A stretch of DNA of 64,000 bases. Source: a virus. Location: positions 1-64,000 of the IMG/VR virus record IMGVR_UViG_3300036791_001056; one strand, given 5' to 3'. The translations under genes were made by a program, and so were the position numbers. How positions within the stretch are numbered: position 1 is the stretch's first letter; each line of letters opens with the position of its first letter. Below are positions 8,559 to 17,325 of the stretch, piece by piece. Under the pieces are notes generated by a model that saw only the letters and a list, made by a program, of their open reading frames with translations, ran no database searches and was not told the DNA's origin.

Positions 8559-9500
8559 TTGAGCATCGTGGAGATAGCCGCTGAGACCGGGTCTGAGGCG
8601 TACCTCAGTGCGCTCGAGCTGCTGGCCAGCCGCGGAGAGCGTGCGGCACCGCGCGGCATGGCAACCACCGAGCTGCGTAACGTCACGCTGCTAATCTCGG
8701 ACCCGCAGGAGGTCCACGTTCTCCGGACCGGCCGGAAGCCGAGCGCGGCCATCGCGGCCACCGAGGCTGCGCAGCTCATCGCGGGCGTCTCATCACTGGA
8801 GCAGCTCGACCTGGCCAGCGGCGGTAGGTTCTCGCAGTTCGCGGACGGCGGCCGCCTGAGGGGGGCGTACGGGCCGCGAGCGTGGGAGCAGCTGCAGCGC
8901 GTGGCGCAGGTGCTGGCCCGCGACGTCAGCACTCGGCAGGCAGTCGTGAGCGTCTGGCGGGGCGACGAGGGGAGCGCTGGGCGCGACGTGCCGTGCACGC
9001 TCTCTTACCAGTTCCTCCCGCGGGCCGGGCACCTCGAGCTGCGGACCAGCATGCGCAGCAATGACGCGTGGCTGGGGCTGCCGTATGACCTCGAGATCGC
9101 CCGGTGCCTGCTGCTCACCATGGCGTGGGCGGTGGGAATGCCGCCGGGACCGTACGCTCACACCGTGGGGTCGCTGCACGCTTACGACCGCGACGCCGCT
9201 GACATCGCTCGCGTGACTCTCGCGGGGTCTCAAGCTCTCAGCAGGGAGCCGGTCCCACCATTCATGCCACTGCCTGCAGCGGCGGATGAGCCCGCTTACG
9301 CGGTGCGGCGCTGGGAGCTGCGCGCCCTCGCGGCTGAGAGAGTCGTGCTGCGCCGCGCGGAGGAGCCCGATGACGCGAATCCCTGGCACGCGGCGCACGT
9401 CCCGCCGCTCCCTCCTGGGCAGCTGGGAATCTGGGAGTGGGAGACTTGCCGCACCTGCCGGTATGTGACTGACGGCGAGTGCGCGGAGTGCGTCCCGTGA
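8559..9500 (+). CDS. Thymidylate-synthase family, predicted dCMP (hydroxy)methylase
   Basis: 313 residues, thymidylate-synthase fold. The catalytic cysteine is in DVPCTLSYQF (about residue 148). The phosphate-binding segment is RTSMRSNDAWLGLPYDL, and the GSLHAYDRD block matches GDTHLYSNH of TS. The position of TS Asn177 (GLPFN) is Asp here (GLPYD). In T4 dCMP hydroxymethylase the same Asn-to-Asp change confers dCMP preference, so the product is probably 5-methyl- or 5-hydroxymethyl-dCMP. TTG start at 8559 with an adjacent GAGGTGA. It fits the dCMP deaminase, kinase, methyltransferase and glycosyltransferase genes nearby. Confidence 0.75.
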   Translation: MSIVEIAAETGSEAYLSALELLASRGERAAPRGMATTELRNVTLLISDPQEVHVLRTGRKPSAAIAATEAAQLIAGVSSLEQLDLASGGRFSQFADGGRLRGAYGPRAWEQLQRVAQVLARDVSTRQAVVSVWRGDEGSAGRDVPCTLSYQFLPRAGHLELRTSMRSNDAWLGLPYDLEIARCLLLTMAWAVGMPPGPYAHTVGSLHAYDRDAADIARVTLAGSQALSREPVPPFMPLPAAADEPAYAVRRWELRALAAERVVLRRAEEPDDANPWHAAHVPPLPPGQLGIWEWETCRTCRYVTDGECAECVP

Positions 9501-9889
9501 CCCCGGCCGCCGCACCCTGGGTGTCTTGGGCCATCATCATCACAGCGCTGGTGCTCATCGTGCTCGTTGTAATCTTTGTCTTGACGCGGCCAACGGCCAC
9601 CGTCAGCGTGCTGCCGCCGGACCAGGAGTACCAGCCGGTCATGCTGGCTGACGCAGTGGTCAAGTCCAAGTGCACCCGGTGCAGCGGTGGCGTGCAGGCG
9701 CTCACCGGCCGGGCGTGGGGGCCGGTCCCAAGATCCATGCTGATGCTGGAGCGCACCCACGACGGCGATGACATCCACCGGCCGCCCCACGCCAACATCC
9801 GGCCCTGCACCAGCTGCGCGGGCCGGGGCTTTTACCTGACTCACCCGGAACTAGACAGCGTGATCAACGCAGATGGGAGTACCTCGTGA
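9497..9889 (+). CDS. Single-pass membrane protein with CxxC zinc pairs
   Basis: 130 residues. One transmembrane helix (WAIIITALVLIVLVVIFVL, about 11-29) leads to a soluble part with CTRCSGG and CTSCAGRG pairs, like a DnaJ-type zinc centre. The frame opens at 9479, but the GTG at 9497 overlaps the upstream TGA in the usual GTGA manner and is preferred. Function unknown. Confidence 0.6.
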   Translation: MTPAAAPWVSWAIIITALVLIVLVVIFVLTRPTATVSVLPPDQEYQPVMLADAVVKSKCTRCSGGVQALTGRAWGPVPRSMLMLERTHDGDDIHRPPHANIRPCTSCAGRGFYLTHPELDSVINADGSTS

Positions 9890-10572
9890 CGCAGCCCGGC
9901 TACCGGCACCGCATCATCATTCAAGACCGGTCAGGCAGCATGAGATCGATAATCAAAGGTGCGCAGAGCGGCATCAGTGAGTTCTTCAGCTCAGAGGAGG
10001 CCGTGACGGCCGGCCGCGCCACCTACTCGCTGTGGGACTTCGACGCGGAGATCAGGTGCCTGCACCAGCTCGCGCCGCTCAGCGCGGTGCGTGACTATGT
10101 CATCCAGCCCCGGGGCATGACCGCCATGTACGATGCCATCGCCGTCGTGGTCATCAATGAGGGCGAGCTTCTCGCCGCGCTGCCGGAGCACGACCGGCCC
10201 GAGGACGTCACGGTGATCATCGCCAGTGACGGGCTGGAGAACCACTCGGTGAGGTACTCACGCGAGAGTGGCGGCGGGCCGCGCGTTCAAGCGCTGCTGG
10301 TTCACCAGCAGGAGAAGTACGGATGGCGGGTGCTCTACATGGGTACCAATCAAGACGCCTTCCGGGAGGCCGCCACGATTGGCGTCGCGACCCGCGACAC
10401 GCTCAGCTACGTGAACACCAGCGCTGGTGCGGCGAACGCCTGGTCAGCCAGCTCAAGCCTGCTGAGTCGCGCTCCTGTGGCGTCAGCCGCCCCGTGTGGC
10501 CAGGGCTTCGGCTACACGCAGGAGGAGCGCAGCCAGGGTGAGTCAGCCGAGCCGCAGGCACCATCAGCGTGA
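9886..10572 (+). CDS. von Willebrand factor A domain protein
   Basis: 228 residues. A cytoplasmic vWA domain with MIDAS parts DRSGSM (14-19), the Thr in RGMTAMYD and ASDGLEN. The C-terminal tail is low complexity (Ser, Ala, Gly, Gln). GTGA overlap with the upstream gene. It is the second vWA protein in the window; the other is the Ro60 homologue at 41924. Partner unknown. Confidence 0.75.
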   Translation: MTQPGYRHRIIIQDRSGSMRSIIKGAQSGISEFFSSEEAVTAGRATYSLWDFDAEIRCLHQLAPLSAVRDYVIQPRGMTAMYDAIAVVVINEGELLAALPEHDRPEDVTVIIASDGLENHSVRYSRESGGGPRVQALLVHQQEKYGWRVLYMGTNQDAFREAATIGVATRDTLSYVNTSAGAANAWSASSSLLSRAPVASAAPCGQGFGYTQEERSQGESAEPQAPSA

Positions 10573-10898
10573 GCGCTCCGCGCGGTCACGGCTACGATCA
10601 TCCGCTCGACAGCACAGGCGTGCTGCGGCTCGTGATGGCTGAGTACACGCGGGCTAAGTTGAAGCACGGTGAGAGCACGCTGGACAGCCCGCTGGCCGGT
10701 GACTTGGTGCGCCTGGCGGCGCTGGTCGAGGAGGTGGGTGAGGCGGCGAGTGAGCTCACTTACGACCGCTCCCGCACCTACGTCACCACTCAGACCGGCG
10801 CGGGCGTGCCGGTCACGGAGAGTCCGAGCCAGCGCCTCAGGAGGGAGCTCATCCAGGTCGCCAACGTGGCGCTGACGTGGGCTAGCATCTTGGAGTAA
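10569..10898 (+). CDS. MazG-like nucleotide pyrophosphohydrolase
   Basis: 109 residues with the all-alpha NTP pyrophosphatase signature LVEEVGEAASEL (about 52-63) and a second acidic helix (RRELIQVANVAL). The usual ExxD of the second helix reads ELIQVAN, so activity is not certain. A role in housecleaning or dNTP-pool editing is likely. GTGA overlap with the vWA gene. Confidence 0.65.
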   Translation: MSAPRGHGYDHPLDSTGVLRLVMAEYTRAKLKHGESTLDSPLAGDLVRLAALVEEVGEAASELTYDRSRTYVTTQTGAGVPVTESPSQRLRRELIQVANVALTWASILE

Positions 10899-11111
10899 GC
10901 ACCAGGGAACGCAGCAGAGTTGAGCGACGTGAAGCAGAGACTAGCCAGCCATACCGTAGCATAGACTCAGTTAAGCTACACGAAGCAGAGACCGGTTAAG
11001 CCTAGCTGACCCGTAGCAAAGAGCACGTTAGCATGGTAAAGACTAGCTGAGTAGAGCCCAGTTCAGCAAAGGACCCAGAATGACACACTCACCAGCATCA
11101 GCGAGCATGGC
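10899..11111 (+). repeat. NNAGY pentamer-repeat spacer
   Basis: The spacer reads as AGC-rich units at 5- or 10-nt spacing on the plus strand (GAGCG, AAGCA, TAGCC, TAGCA). No gene is seen. Confidence 0.55.
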
Positions 11112-11393
11112 GTGACCGCATACCGCTACCGCCGAGGCCCAGTCCCACCGCCGGCGCTGCCCGAGGCAGCTGATACGTGCTGGGCGGCGCAGCGCGCGGT
11201 GCTGTACCGGTTCATGGAGTGCGATCACGATCCCGGCGCAGCGCGCAGCGTCCTCGCGGCGCTGGGCCTGCTGCGGGAGCGCCCGCGGCGCTTGGACGAT
11301 GACGGGCTCACTGATGCGCGGACCAGCCTGCTGTGGGACCCGGAGGGTGCGATCAGCCGGCCTGAGCACACGCGGCGAGCAGATCGCAGCTAA
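11112..11393 (+). CDS. Hypothetical protein
   Basis: 93 residues, unrecognised. Helical with an Arg-rich C terminus. GTG start and weak ribosome site. It follows the repeat spacer and precedes a zinc-binding gene. Confidence 0.45.
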   Translation: MTAYRYRRGPVPPPALPEAADTCWAAQRAVLYRFMECDHDPGAARSVLAALGLLRERPRRLDDDGLTDARTSLLWDPEGAISRPEHTRRADRS

Positions 11394-11428
11394 GCAGTCG
11401 AGAGACTTTTGCCTTCCAGGAGTGGATC

Positions 11429-11743
11429 ATGCTATCTTCCGTCACGCCGCCGCTGGCGACGGCGCAGCAGCGGCTGGCGCACGTGCGCCAGCACCAGCAG
11501 CTGATGGCTGAGCGGAGCTGCTCAGCGGCGCCGGTCGTGCTGGCCGCGTACCTCAGCAGCGGCTGCCCGCGCTGTCACAGTGTGATCCAGCCCGGTGACA
11601 CCATCGCGTCGTGGGGTGACGGGCTGGGCTGGTGCCACGCGGCGTGCCTCATCTGTCACGCTTGCGGGGAGTGGCTGCGCTCGGACGGCAGGTGCACATC
11701 GAGCGCAGCGCCCGCTGGTCTTCAGACTGGCGGTGAGGAGTGA
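11429..11743 (+). CDS. Zinc-ribbon protein (CxxC...HxxC...CxxC)
   Basis: 104 residues. A helical start (to about 40) is followed by CPRCHSVIQPGDTI, GWCHAAC and CHACGEWL, a LIM/PARP-like zinc module. ATG 7 nt after GGAG. It ends overlapping the next GTG start. Confidence 0.6.
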   Translation: MLSSVTPPLATAQQRLAHVRQHQQLMAERSCSAAPVVLAAYLSSGCPRCHSVIQPGDTIASWGDGLGWCHAACLICHACGEWLRSDGRCTSSAAPAGLQTGGEE

Positions 11744-12006
11744 GGCGTAAGCGCCGGGCTAAGCTCGAGAGCCGCATCGCCTGCGCGCTCTACTACGCCG
11801 GTGAGCACGCTGGTTACGACGGTGATCATCACAAGATGTGGGTCATCGACCAGATGGTGCGGGCCCTGACGGGCTGCGGGCTGGTCAGGAAGACCGCTAC
11901 CGGCGCCAATGGTATGAGCTATAGTTATGAGGGGCAGGGCGAGAGCCCGGAGTACACGCAGTTCATCACGAGGCACCAAGACTGGGACGAGGGAATCGCG
12001 CCGTGA
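11740..12006 (+). CDS. Hypothetical protein
   Basis: 88 residues, unrecognised. It contains YYAGEHAGYDGDHHKMWVID, which resembles small phage proteins encoded ahead of replication genes. GTG start within GTGA. A 16-codon ORF (12003-12053) follows and reads into the polymerase start, probably only providing translational coupling. Confidence 0.55.
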   Translation: MRRKRRAKLESRIACALYYAGEHAGYDGDHHKMWVIDQMVRALTGCGLVRKTATGANGMSYSYEGQGESPEYTQFITRHQDWDEGIAP

Positions 12007-12033
12007 GACCTGACAAGTACTGGGAGCTCATTC

Positions 12034-14781
12034 ATGACGTCACCACTCGCTGACGTCCAGCTTCACCTCATCAGCTCCATCGATGACTTGCTGGCGATGA
12101 GAGAGTGGGCCGGGCAGCAGCGCGACGTTCCCGTTGCCTTCGACACCGAGAGCGAGGGCCTGGTCCCGCAGCGCGACCGCCTGAGACTGGCGCAGCTCGG
12201 CGACCTGCGCCACGGCTGGGCGGCGCCGTTCGAGTGGTGCGGCGCCATCATCGAGCTGATCCGCGACATGATCCGGCGGCGCCAGTCCATCGTGGCCCAC
12301 AACTCGGGGTTTGACCACCGCTTCATCGAGCGCTGGCTGGGCTACTCGATCCCGTGGCACCTCGTCCACGACACCATGACCATCGCGGCGCTCGCTGACC
12401 CGACTCGGCCCAAGGGGCTGAAGCCGCTCGCGGCGCGCCTCATCGACCGGAATGCCACGGCGGGGCAGCACCTGCTTGATGAGGGCATGAAGAAGAACGG
12501 GTGGACGTGGGCCACCGTCCCGGCGGACTTCCCGCCGTACTGGTCATACGCCGCGCTGGATCCGGTCCTGACGTGTCACATCTGGGCCAGCCTCGCGCCC
12601 GGTGTCATCGAGACGGCGCCCGAGGCGTACGACCTCGAGAGGTCGGTCACGCCCCTGCTCTCAGCCATGATGGACGCCGGGCTGCTGGTCGACCGGCCGT
12701 ACACGCTCGGTAAGATCGAGGAGCTGGGTAAGTACTCGCGCGCCGCCCGGCGCTGGCTCGAGGATACCCACGGCGTGACCGGGCTCATGTCGGCCCGGCA
12801 GATCCACGCGGCGTTCACCCGGCTGGGCATGGTGATGACCGGTACGACGCCTACTGGCCTGCCGTCTATTACCAAGGAGCTGCTGGCCGCCATCGCGGCC
12901 GCGCCGCCAGGTGAGGTATCAGCCGCGTCACGTGACCTCGCGGTCACCGTTCTCAAGGCGCGCCACGCCGAGAAGATCACCGGCACGTACCTCGAGAACT
13001 TCCTCGAGATGTCGCAGGCAGATGGCGCTGTTCACTGCTCCATACGCCAGCTAGAGGCCCGGACCGGGAGAATGTGCCTGGCTAAGGGCACTATGATCGA
13101 CGGGCCTCGTGATCTGGTGAAGTACCCCACTGGAGTTCCTGTCGAGGACGTCCGGGCAGGAGATTGGGTATACTCATTTGGTAATGACGGTAACGTTAAA
13201 CCACAACGGGTCAAGAAGGTTCACGACAACGGTATTTTGCCAGTTATCCGGCTAGTGTATCGGCGAGCTGGGTTTCACGGCGGTGAGCTGATGGAGTTGA
13301 AGGCAACGCCCGATCACCGGATCGCACTACGGACGGGTGAGTATCGCGAACTACGCGATCTTAAGCCTGGTGATAAGCTCGGCTTTATGACTAGGTCTGT
13401 TTTCGGCGAGAATGGCGTGTTCCGGTCCATGATTGAGTGGAACGGCGGCAAGCGTGTCCACGAGCCCCGAGTGATCTGCCAGCCTACAGCACAAGAGGTA
13501 GTGCACCACAAGAATGAGTTGACGCTCGACCAGCGGCCGAGTAACCTTCAGCCACTGACGATTAAGCATCACACGCAAGAGCACGCTCTCATGAAAATGC
13601 GAGAGTTTACCGCAGAAGAGCTATCTGAGTTGAGTGACAGCGATAGTAATTACGGTCGCATCGCCAGTAAGCTAGGCGTCGGTAAGGGTGCGCTGATTCT
13701 CAGGTGCCGCGAGCTCAGCATACCAGTGCGAACACACCAAGAAAACATTAAGAAACACTGGCAGCAGGAGTGCCCGCTGTCGCCTACAGAGTTCTGGCGG
13801 CGGCTGGAGGAGCTTGGCGGTACTGGGAACGGGACCGGTGGTGGATCTAAGCTAGCACGTGAGCTGGGCGTCAGCTATAACTTGATCAGAAAGTGGAAGA
13901 AGGAGTTCAGCGAACATAATCATGAGGTTGTCGCGGTTATCGATGACGGTGAGAGCTTGCCAGTGTATGATCTTGAAATGGATGGTGAGCCGAACTTCAT
14001 CGCAGGTGAGCTCTGGGTTCATAACAGCTGCGCGGAGCCAAATCTTCAGAACTTGCCCCGCGACGATAAGATCGTCAGGGGCTGCTTCATTCCCCGGCCG
14101 GGTTATGTGTTCATATCGTGCGACTTCAGCCAGATAGAGATGAGAATCGCCGCTGCGCTCAGCGGCGACATGGGCCTCATCGCGGCGTTCGCCGAGTCTG
14201 ACAGCGGTGGCCGCGACTTCTACTCTGGCCTGGCTAGCGAGCTGTTCAGCGAGGAGGTGGAGAAGGAGGACCCGCGGCGGCAAGCGATAAAGTCTATGTC
14301 ATATGCATCCTTGTACGGAGCTGGCCTCGCGAAGCAAGCGCTCACGGCGGGCGTGACCGTGGCACAGCTTAAGCCCATCCGAGACGCGTTCAATGCGCGG
14401 TACCCCGGCCTCATCACGCTCACTAACCTGATCCAGCACGAGGCCAATGAGGGGCTGCAGGCCACCGGGGTGCCGTTCGTCCGCACCTCAACGGGACGGT
14501 ACCTGCCGTGCGACCGCAGCAAGATGTACGCGCTGCTCAACTACAAGATCCAAGCAGAGGCGGGTGAGTGCCTCAAGCGCGGCATCGCCAGCCTGGCTGC
14601 GGCGGGTCTCGCATCAGCCATGCGGGTGCCGGTCCACGACGAGGTGATCTTCGAGGTCCCAGCCCGTGACGCTGAGGAGCTGAAGCAGCTCGCGATGAGC
14701 GCGATGGCTGACACCGAGCGGTACGCGGTGCCGATCACGTGCGCAGCCAAGATCATGCCCGAGCGGTGGGTCAAGGGCTGA
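12034..14781 (+). CDS. Family-A DNA polymerase with 3'-5' exonuclease and an intein
   Basis: 915-residue precursor, about 598 after splicing. The N-terminal DEDD exonuclease shows FDTESEGL, HNSGFDHRF and YAALDPVLT. Polymerase motif A is CDFSQIEMRIAAALSGD, the O-helix is RRQAIKSMSYASLYG and motif C is PVHDEV. The O-helix residue equal to E. coli Phe762 is Tyr, as in T7 polymerase. The intein (residues 348-664) interrupts RTGRM / SCAEPNLQNLP, a core active-site motif. ATG 12034 follows GGGAG. It is the replicative polymerase, grouped with helicase, SSB-like and nuclease genes. Confidence 0.9.
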   Translation: MTSPLADVQLHLISSIDDLLAMREWAGQQRDVPVAFDTESEGLVPQRDRLRLAQLGDLRHGWAAPFEWCGAIIELIRDMIRRRQSIVAHNSGFDHRFIERWLGYSIPWHLVHDTMTIAALADPTRPKGLKPLAARLIDRNATAGQHLLDEGMKKNGWTWATVPADFPPYWSYAALDPVLTCHIWASLAPGVIETAPEAYDLERSVTPLLSAMMDAGLLVDRPYTLGKIEELGKYSRAARRWLEDTHGVTGLMSARQIHAAFTRLGMVMTGTTPTGLPSITKELLAAIAAAPPGEVSAASRDLAVTVLKARHAEKITGTYLENFLEMSQADGAVHCSIRQLEARTGRMCLAKGTMIDGPRDLVKYPTGVPVEDVRAGDWVYSFGNDGNVKPQRVKKVHDNGILPVIRLVYRRAGFHGGELMELKATPDHRIALRTGEYRELRDLKPGDKLGFMTRSVFGENGVFRSMIEWNGGKRVHEPRVICQPTAQEVVHHKNELTLDQRPSNLQPLTIKHHTQEHALMKMREFTAEELSELSDSDSNYGRIASKLGVGKGALILRCRELSIPVRTHQENIKKHWQQECPLSPTEFWRRLEELGGTGNGTGGGSKLARELGVSYNLIRKWKKEFSEHNHEVVAVIDDGESLPVYDLEMDGEPNFIAGELWVHNSCAEPNLQNLPRDDKIVRGCFIPRPGYVFISCDFSQIEMRIAAALSGDMGLIAAFAESDSGGRDFYSGLASELFSEEVEKEDPRRQAIKSMSYASLYGAGLAKQALTAGVTVAQLKPIRDAFNARYPGLITLTNLIQHEANEGLQATGVPFVRTSTGRYLPCDRSKMYALLNYKIQAEAGECLKRGIASLAAAGLASAMRVPVHDEVIFEVPARDAEELKQLAMSAMADTERYAVPITCAAKIMPERWVKG
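13075..14025 (+). mobile_element. Intein with HNH homing endonuclease inside the DNA polymerase
   Basis: 317 residues starting at Cys (CLAKGTMI) and ending HN before extein Ser. It has splicing blocks at both ends (TPDHRI is the block-B TxxH; the end is FIAGELWVHN), an HNH motif (EVVHHKNELTLDQRPSNLQPL) and two helix-turn-helix repeats (IASKLGVGKGAL and LARELGVSYNLI). The DNA is visibly less GC-rich and uses codons avoided in the flanking polymerase, indicating recent acquisition. Confidence 0.85.
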
Positions 14782-14853
14782 CCGCACCCAGGCCAAGCAT
14801 CAGCTCAGCTAACCTGAGAACAGCAGAGTCAAGATCAGTATAGCACAGCGCAG
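14782..14853 (+). repeat. NNAGY pentamer-repeat spacer
   Basis: Short spacer of AAGCA TCAGC TCAGC-type pentamers running to the next promoter. Confidence 0.5.
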
Positions 14854-14882
14854 TTTACAACCGGGTCCCCGTGTGATATGAT
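14854..14882 (+). promoter_or_regulatory. Promoter TTTACA-17-TATGAT
   Basis: -35 TTTACA (14854-14859), 17-bp spacer, -10 TATGAT (14877-14882) with an upstream TGTGA. It is the clearest early example of the phage promoter family and reads into the gene at 14915. Confidence 0.8.
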
Positions 14883-14914
14883 GAACACCACGGCAACGAG
14901 GAACGGAGGACGAG

Positions 14915-15619
14915 GTGGGCTTGAGTAAGAGCAGGTGGTCATGGCGGTTCCGGCAGGCACAGCGCCGCTACAGCCGCGGGATCAGCGACATCTGGGCGAC
15001 CCGGCAGGACGCCCGCGGCCTCGCGGTGCACCTGCAGGACAGCTTGCCGATGTCGAGTAACACCGATTCATCATCGGTCGTCTGGGCCAGTGTGGTTCAC
15101 TCAGCTGAGGCATGGCACGGCAGGTTCCGGCTCCAGAGCTGCAGTGCGGCGAGCGCAGCTGAGCAGGAGTGGCTAGCGGCGCATCCAGCGGTGGCTGAGC
15201 AGCGGGTGCATGAGGCGGCGGCGGCGCTCGGCAGCGTGTGGTTCTGGGTGACTGACCGCCACAGCGGCGAGAAGTTCGCGGTTTACGTAGTCAAGTCACC
15301 CGGCGAGGACATGACCGTTGATCACGAGGCGGCGGCTGAGACCGAGAGCATCCTGGCTGATCACGAGGCTATGACCGCGATCGCTGAGGGTGAGGCTGAT
15401 CCGGGGCTCATCTCAGCTCACCGCGATGATACGGCTAGCAGTCTGGCTACGGTTATGGCCATCGAGGTAGCGGAAGGCATGGGACTGGACCCGGGCATGC
15501 CGATGACCGCGGGCCAGGGCCGAGCGTTCCGGCGGGCGTTCGCGGCACGGATGTCTGGAGAAGTACTGAGCGAGCCGGCATCTCAGGCGCAGTACGGCCC
15601 GGGAACACACTGCGAGTGA
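14915..15619 (+). CDS. Hypothetical protein
   Basis: 234 residues, unrecognised. The basic first 30 residues (MGLSKSRWSWRFRQAQRRYSR-like) lead to a mixed alpha/beta middle with VWFWVTDRHSGEKFAVYVVKS. GTG 14915 follows AACGGAGGACGAG, and a strong promoter sits just upstream. Confidence 0.6.
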   Translation: MGLSKSRWSWRFRQAQRRYSRGISDIWATRQDARGLAVHLQDSLPMSSNTDSSSVVWASVVHSAEAWHGRFRLQSCSAASAAEQEWLAAHPAVAEQRVHEAAAALGSVWFWVTDRHSGEKFAVYVVKSPGEDMTVDHEAAAETESILADHEAMTAIAEGEADPGLISAHRDDTASSLATVMAIEVAEGMGLDPGMPMTAGQGRAFRRAFAARMSGEVLSEPASQAQYGPGTHCE

Positions 15620-15623
15620 GCTG

Positions 15624-15752
15624 ATGCGCAGCGCAGGAAGGCACCGTCGGCCGCACCGTCCGGTAACTTGGTTGCGGGTGGCGGAGCTCGTGAGCGCCGG
15701 CATCTGCGTCATCGCGGCGCTCGGCGCGCTGGCAGCGCTGATCACGCGATGA
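15624..15752 (+). CDS. Small single-pass membrane protein
   Basis: 42 residues: a basic N terminus (RHRRPHR), then a hydrophobic helix (ELVSAGICVIAALGALAALI). Its TGA overlaps the ATG of the RuvC-like gene (ATGA), which supports it as a coupled gene. Confidence 0.5.
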   Translation: MRSAGRHRRPHRPVTWLRVAELVSAGICVIAALGALAALITR

Positions 15753-16240
15753 TCAGCTGGGACGCTGTGCCTGATGAGAGCGGTGTGTGGTCAGCCGAGC
15801 CGGTGCCGGGCACTGTTGCGTGGCTGGATCCCGGTAAGACCACGGGCTGGGCTAGTTGGTCGCCCACGGCAGGTGAGTTTGAGAGCGGTGAGCTGCTGTT
15901 CTTGCCACTGGGTGAGTGGCTGCGCCAGCGCCTCAGCGTCACTGTGTGGCTCGGCTGGGAGGCATACACCGTCCGCCCCGGCGGCGCCCGCATCAAGTTC
16001 CAGCCCGACTCACTCGAGGTGATCGGCATGACGCGCTGGCTCGCCTACAGCCAGTACGCCCGGGTTCTGCCGCCGCAGCAGCCCAGCGCCCGGCAGACCG
16101 GGCTGCTGCACTTGAAGAGCGCGGGCTGGCACCGGCCGGGCCTGGGTCACGCGAATGACGCGGCGGGGCACCTGCTGGCGTTCTTGCTGGCGTACCGGCT
16201 GGCGCCGCCCGAGCTGATGGGTAAGATTAGAGAGACTTGA
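15749..16240 (+). CDS. RuvC-like (RNase H fold) Holliday junction resolvase
   Basis: 163 residues. The order of acidic motifs fits RuvC-like nucleases: WLDPGKTTGWASW (first Asp), LGWEAYTVRPGG (Glu) and GLGHANDAAGHLLAF (HxxDA). The frame is open from 15668, but ATG 15749 overlaps the upstream stop and begins the conserved domain. It is probably the resolvase for branched replication intermediates. Confidence 0.65.
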   Translation: MISWDAVPDESGVWSAEPVPGTVAWLDPGKTTGWASWSPTAGEFESGELLFLPLGEWLRQRLSVTVWLGWEAYTVRPGGARIKFQPDSLEVIGMTRWLAYSQYARVLPPQQPSARQTGLLHLKSAGWHRPGLGHANDAAGHLLAFLLAYRLAPPELMGKIRET

Positions 16241-16258
16241 GGAAGAGGAGGCTGAGGA

Positions 16259-16816
16259 ATGACTCTCGTGGCCACATTTGATGAGGCAATCAACAGTGAT
16301 GACCCGCTGGTGCATTACCGAGCTGATGAGAGTGACTGGATGGCGCTGGTCGCGCTGCGGCTCGCCGCTGAGCGCCGGCTGCGCCAGCTCAGCTCGAGCC
16401 AGTGGACCGACACCGCGCGAGGGCTGGAGCAGATGTGGCAGTACCTGGAGCGCGATGAGATGTACGTCATCCGGCACGGCCCGCAGGCCGCCGGCTGCTT
16501 CGCGCTCACCGACCGGTCTGACCCGGAGTTCTGGTCAGGCGACCCGGAGCGCCGGCAGTTCCTGTACCTGCACAAGGTGATCGTCACACCCGACATGACG
16601 GGCGCCGGGGTGGGAGCGTACATCGTGGCTCAGACGATGAGTGATGCTGAGCAGCGCGGCTGCCTCGGCGCTCGGCTCCGGTGCTGGACGGGAAATGACC
16701 GGCTGCGCGCGGTGTGGGAGCGGCACGGGTTCACTTACCTGCGGACGGTTCCCGTTCCGGGTAGTGGCGCTGACGTGCTCATGGAGAGGAGGCTGGTGTG
16801 CCAGCAGCCAGCGTAA
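16259..16816 (+). CDS. GNAT-family N-acetyltransferase
   Basis: 185 residues with the acetyl-CoA motif LHKVIVTPDMTGAGVGAYIVAQ (about 102-123) and a terminal GFTYLRTV strand. Substrate unknown; it could modify an antibiotic, a protein or an aminoacyl compound. ATG after GAGGAGGCTGAGGA. Overlaps the next gene by 19 nt. Confidence 0.7.
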   Translation: MTLVATFDEAINSDDPLVHYRADESDWMALVALRLAAERRLRQLSSSQWTDTARGLEQMWQYLERDEMYVIRHGPQAAGCFALTDRSDPEFWSGDPERRQFLYLHKVIVTPDMTGAGVGAYIVAQTMSDAEQRGCLGARLRCWTGNDRLRAVWERHGFTYLRTVPVPGSGADVLMERRLVCQQPA

Positions 16817-17310
16817 TCAATATAGCGGAAGAGTTCGCCGCGGACTTCATGCCAGAGTTCACTCCTGACCGCCGGCAGTGGGCGTTCCTGTGCGACATCG
16901 ACGGCACGTTGGCCAAGATGCACGGTGGTGATGAAGCGCGCGGGCCGTTCGACTGGGATCGCGTGGGTGAAGACCTGCCGAACGAGCCGGTCATCCGCGT
17001 CATCCGAGCCGTTAAGCTCGTGTACCCGGTGATCTTCGCGTCGGGTCGGATGGAGCAGTGCCGTGATCAGACCCACCAGTGGATCCGCGCGAACGTGTGC
17101 GATCACTCTTATGCGTGCTTTTGCCGGGCGCCGATGTGGCTGAGGGCTAATGATGACTTCCGGCCTGACCAGGCGGTGAAGCGCGAGATGTACGACCTCA
17201 TCACTGAGCGGTACCGCGTCATGGGCGTGTTCGATGACCGCCTCAAGGTCATCCACATGTGGCGTGAGCTCGGTCTCACCGTCTTTGACGTGGCGGGGTA
17301 CGAGCAGTGA
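16798..17310 (+). CDS. HAD phosphatase related to polynucleotide kinase 3'-phosphatase
   Basis: 170 residues. HAD motifs: CDIDGTLA (31-38), FASGR, and GVFDDRLKVIHMW. The insert FDWDRVGEDLPNEPVI resembles the phosphatase domain of T4 PseT-type enzymes, which heals 3'-phosphate or cyclic-phosphate RNA or DNA ends. No kinase domain is attached. With the tRNA array in mind, an RNA-repair role is plausible but unproven. Confidence 0.65.
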   Translation: MPAASVINIAEEFAADFMPEFTPDRRQWAFLCDIDGTLAKMHGGDEARGPFDWDRVGEDLPNEPVIRVIRAVKLVYPVIFASGRMEQCRDQTHQWIRANVCDHSYACFCRAPMWLRANDDFRPDQAVKREMYDLITERYRVMGVFDDRLKVIHMWRELGLTVFDVAGYEQ

Positions 17311-17325
17311 GTGCACTCATCGTAA

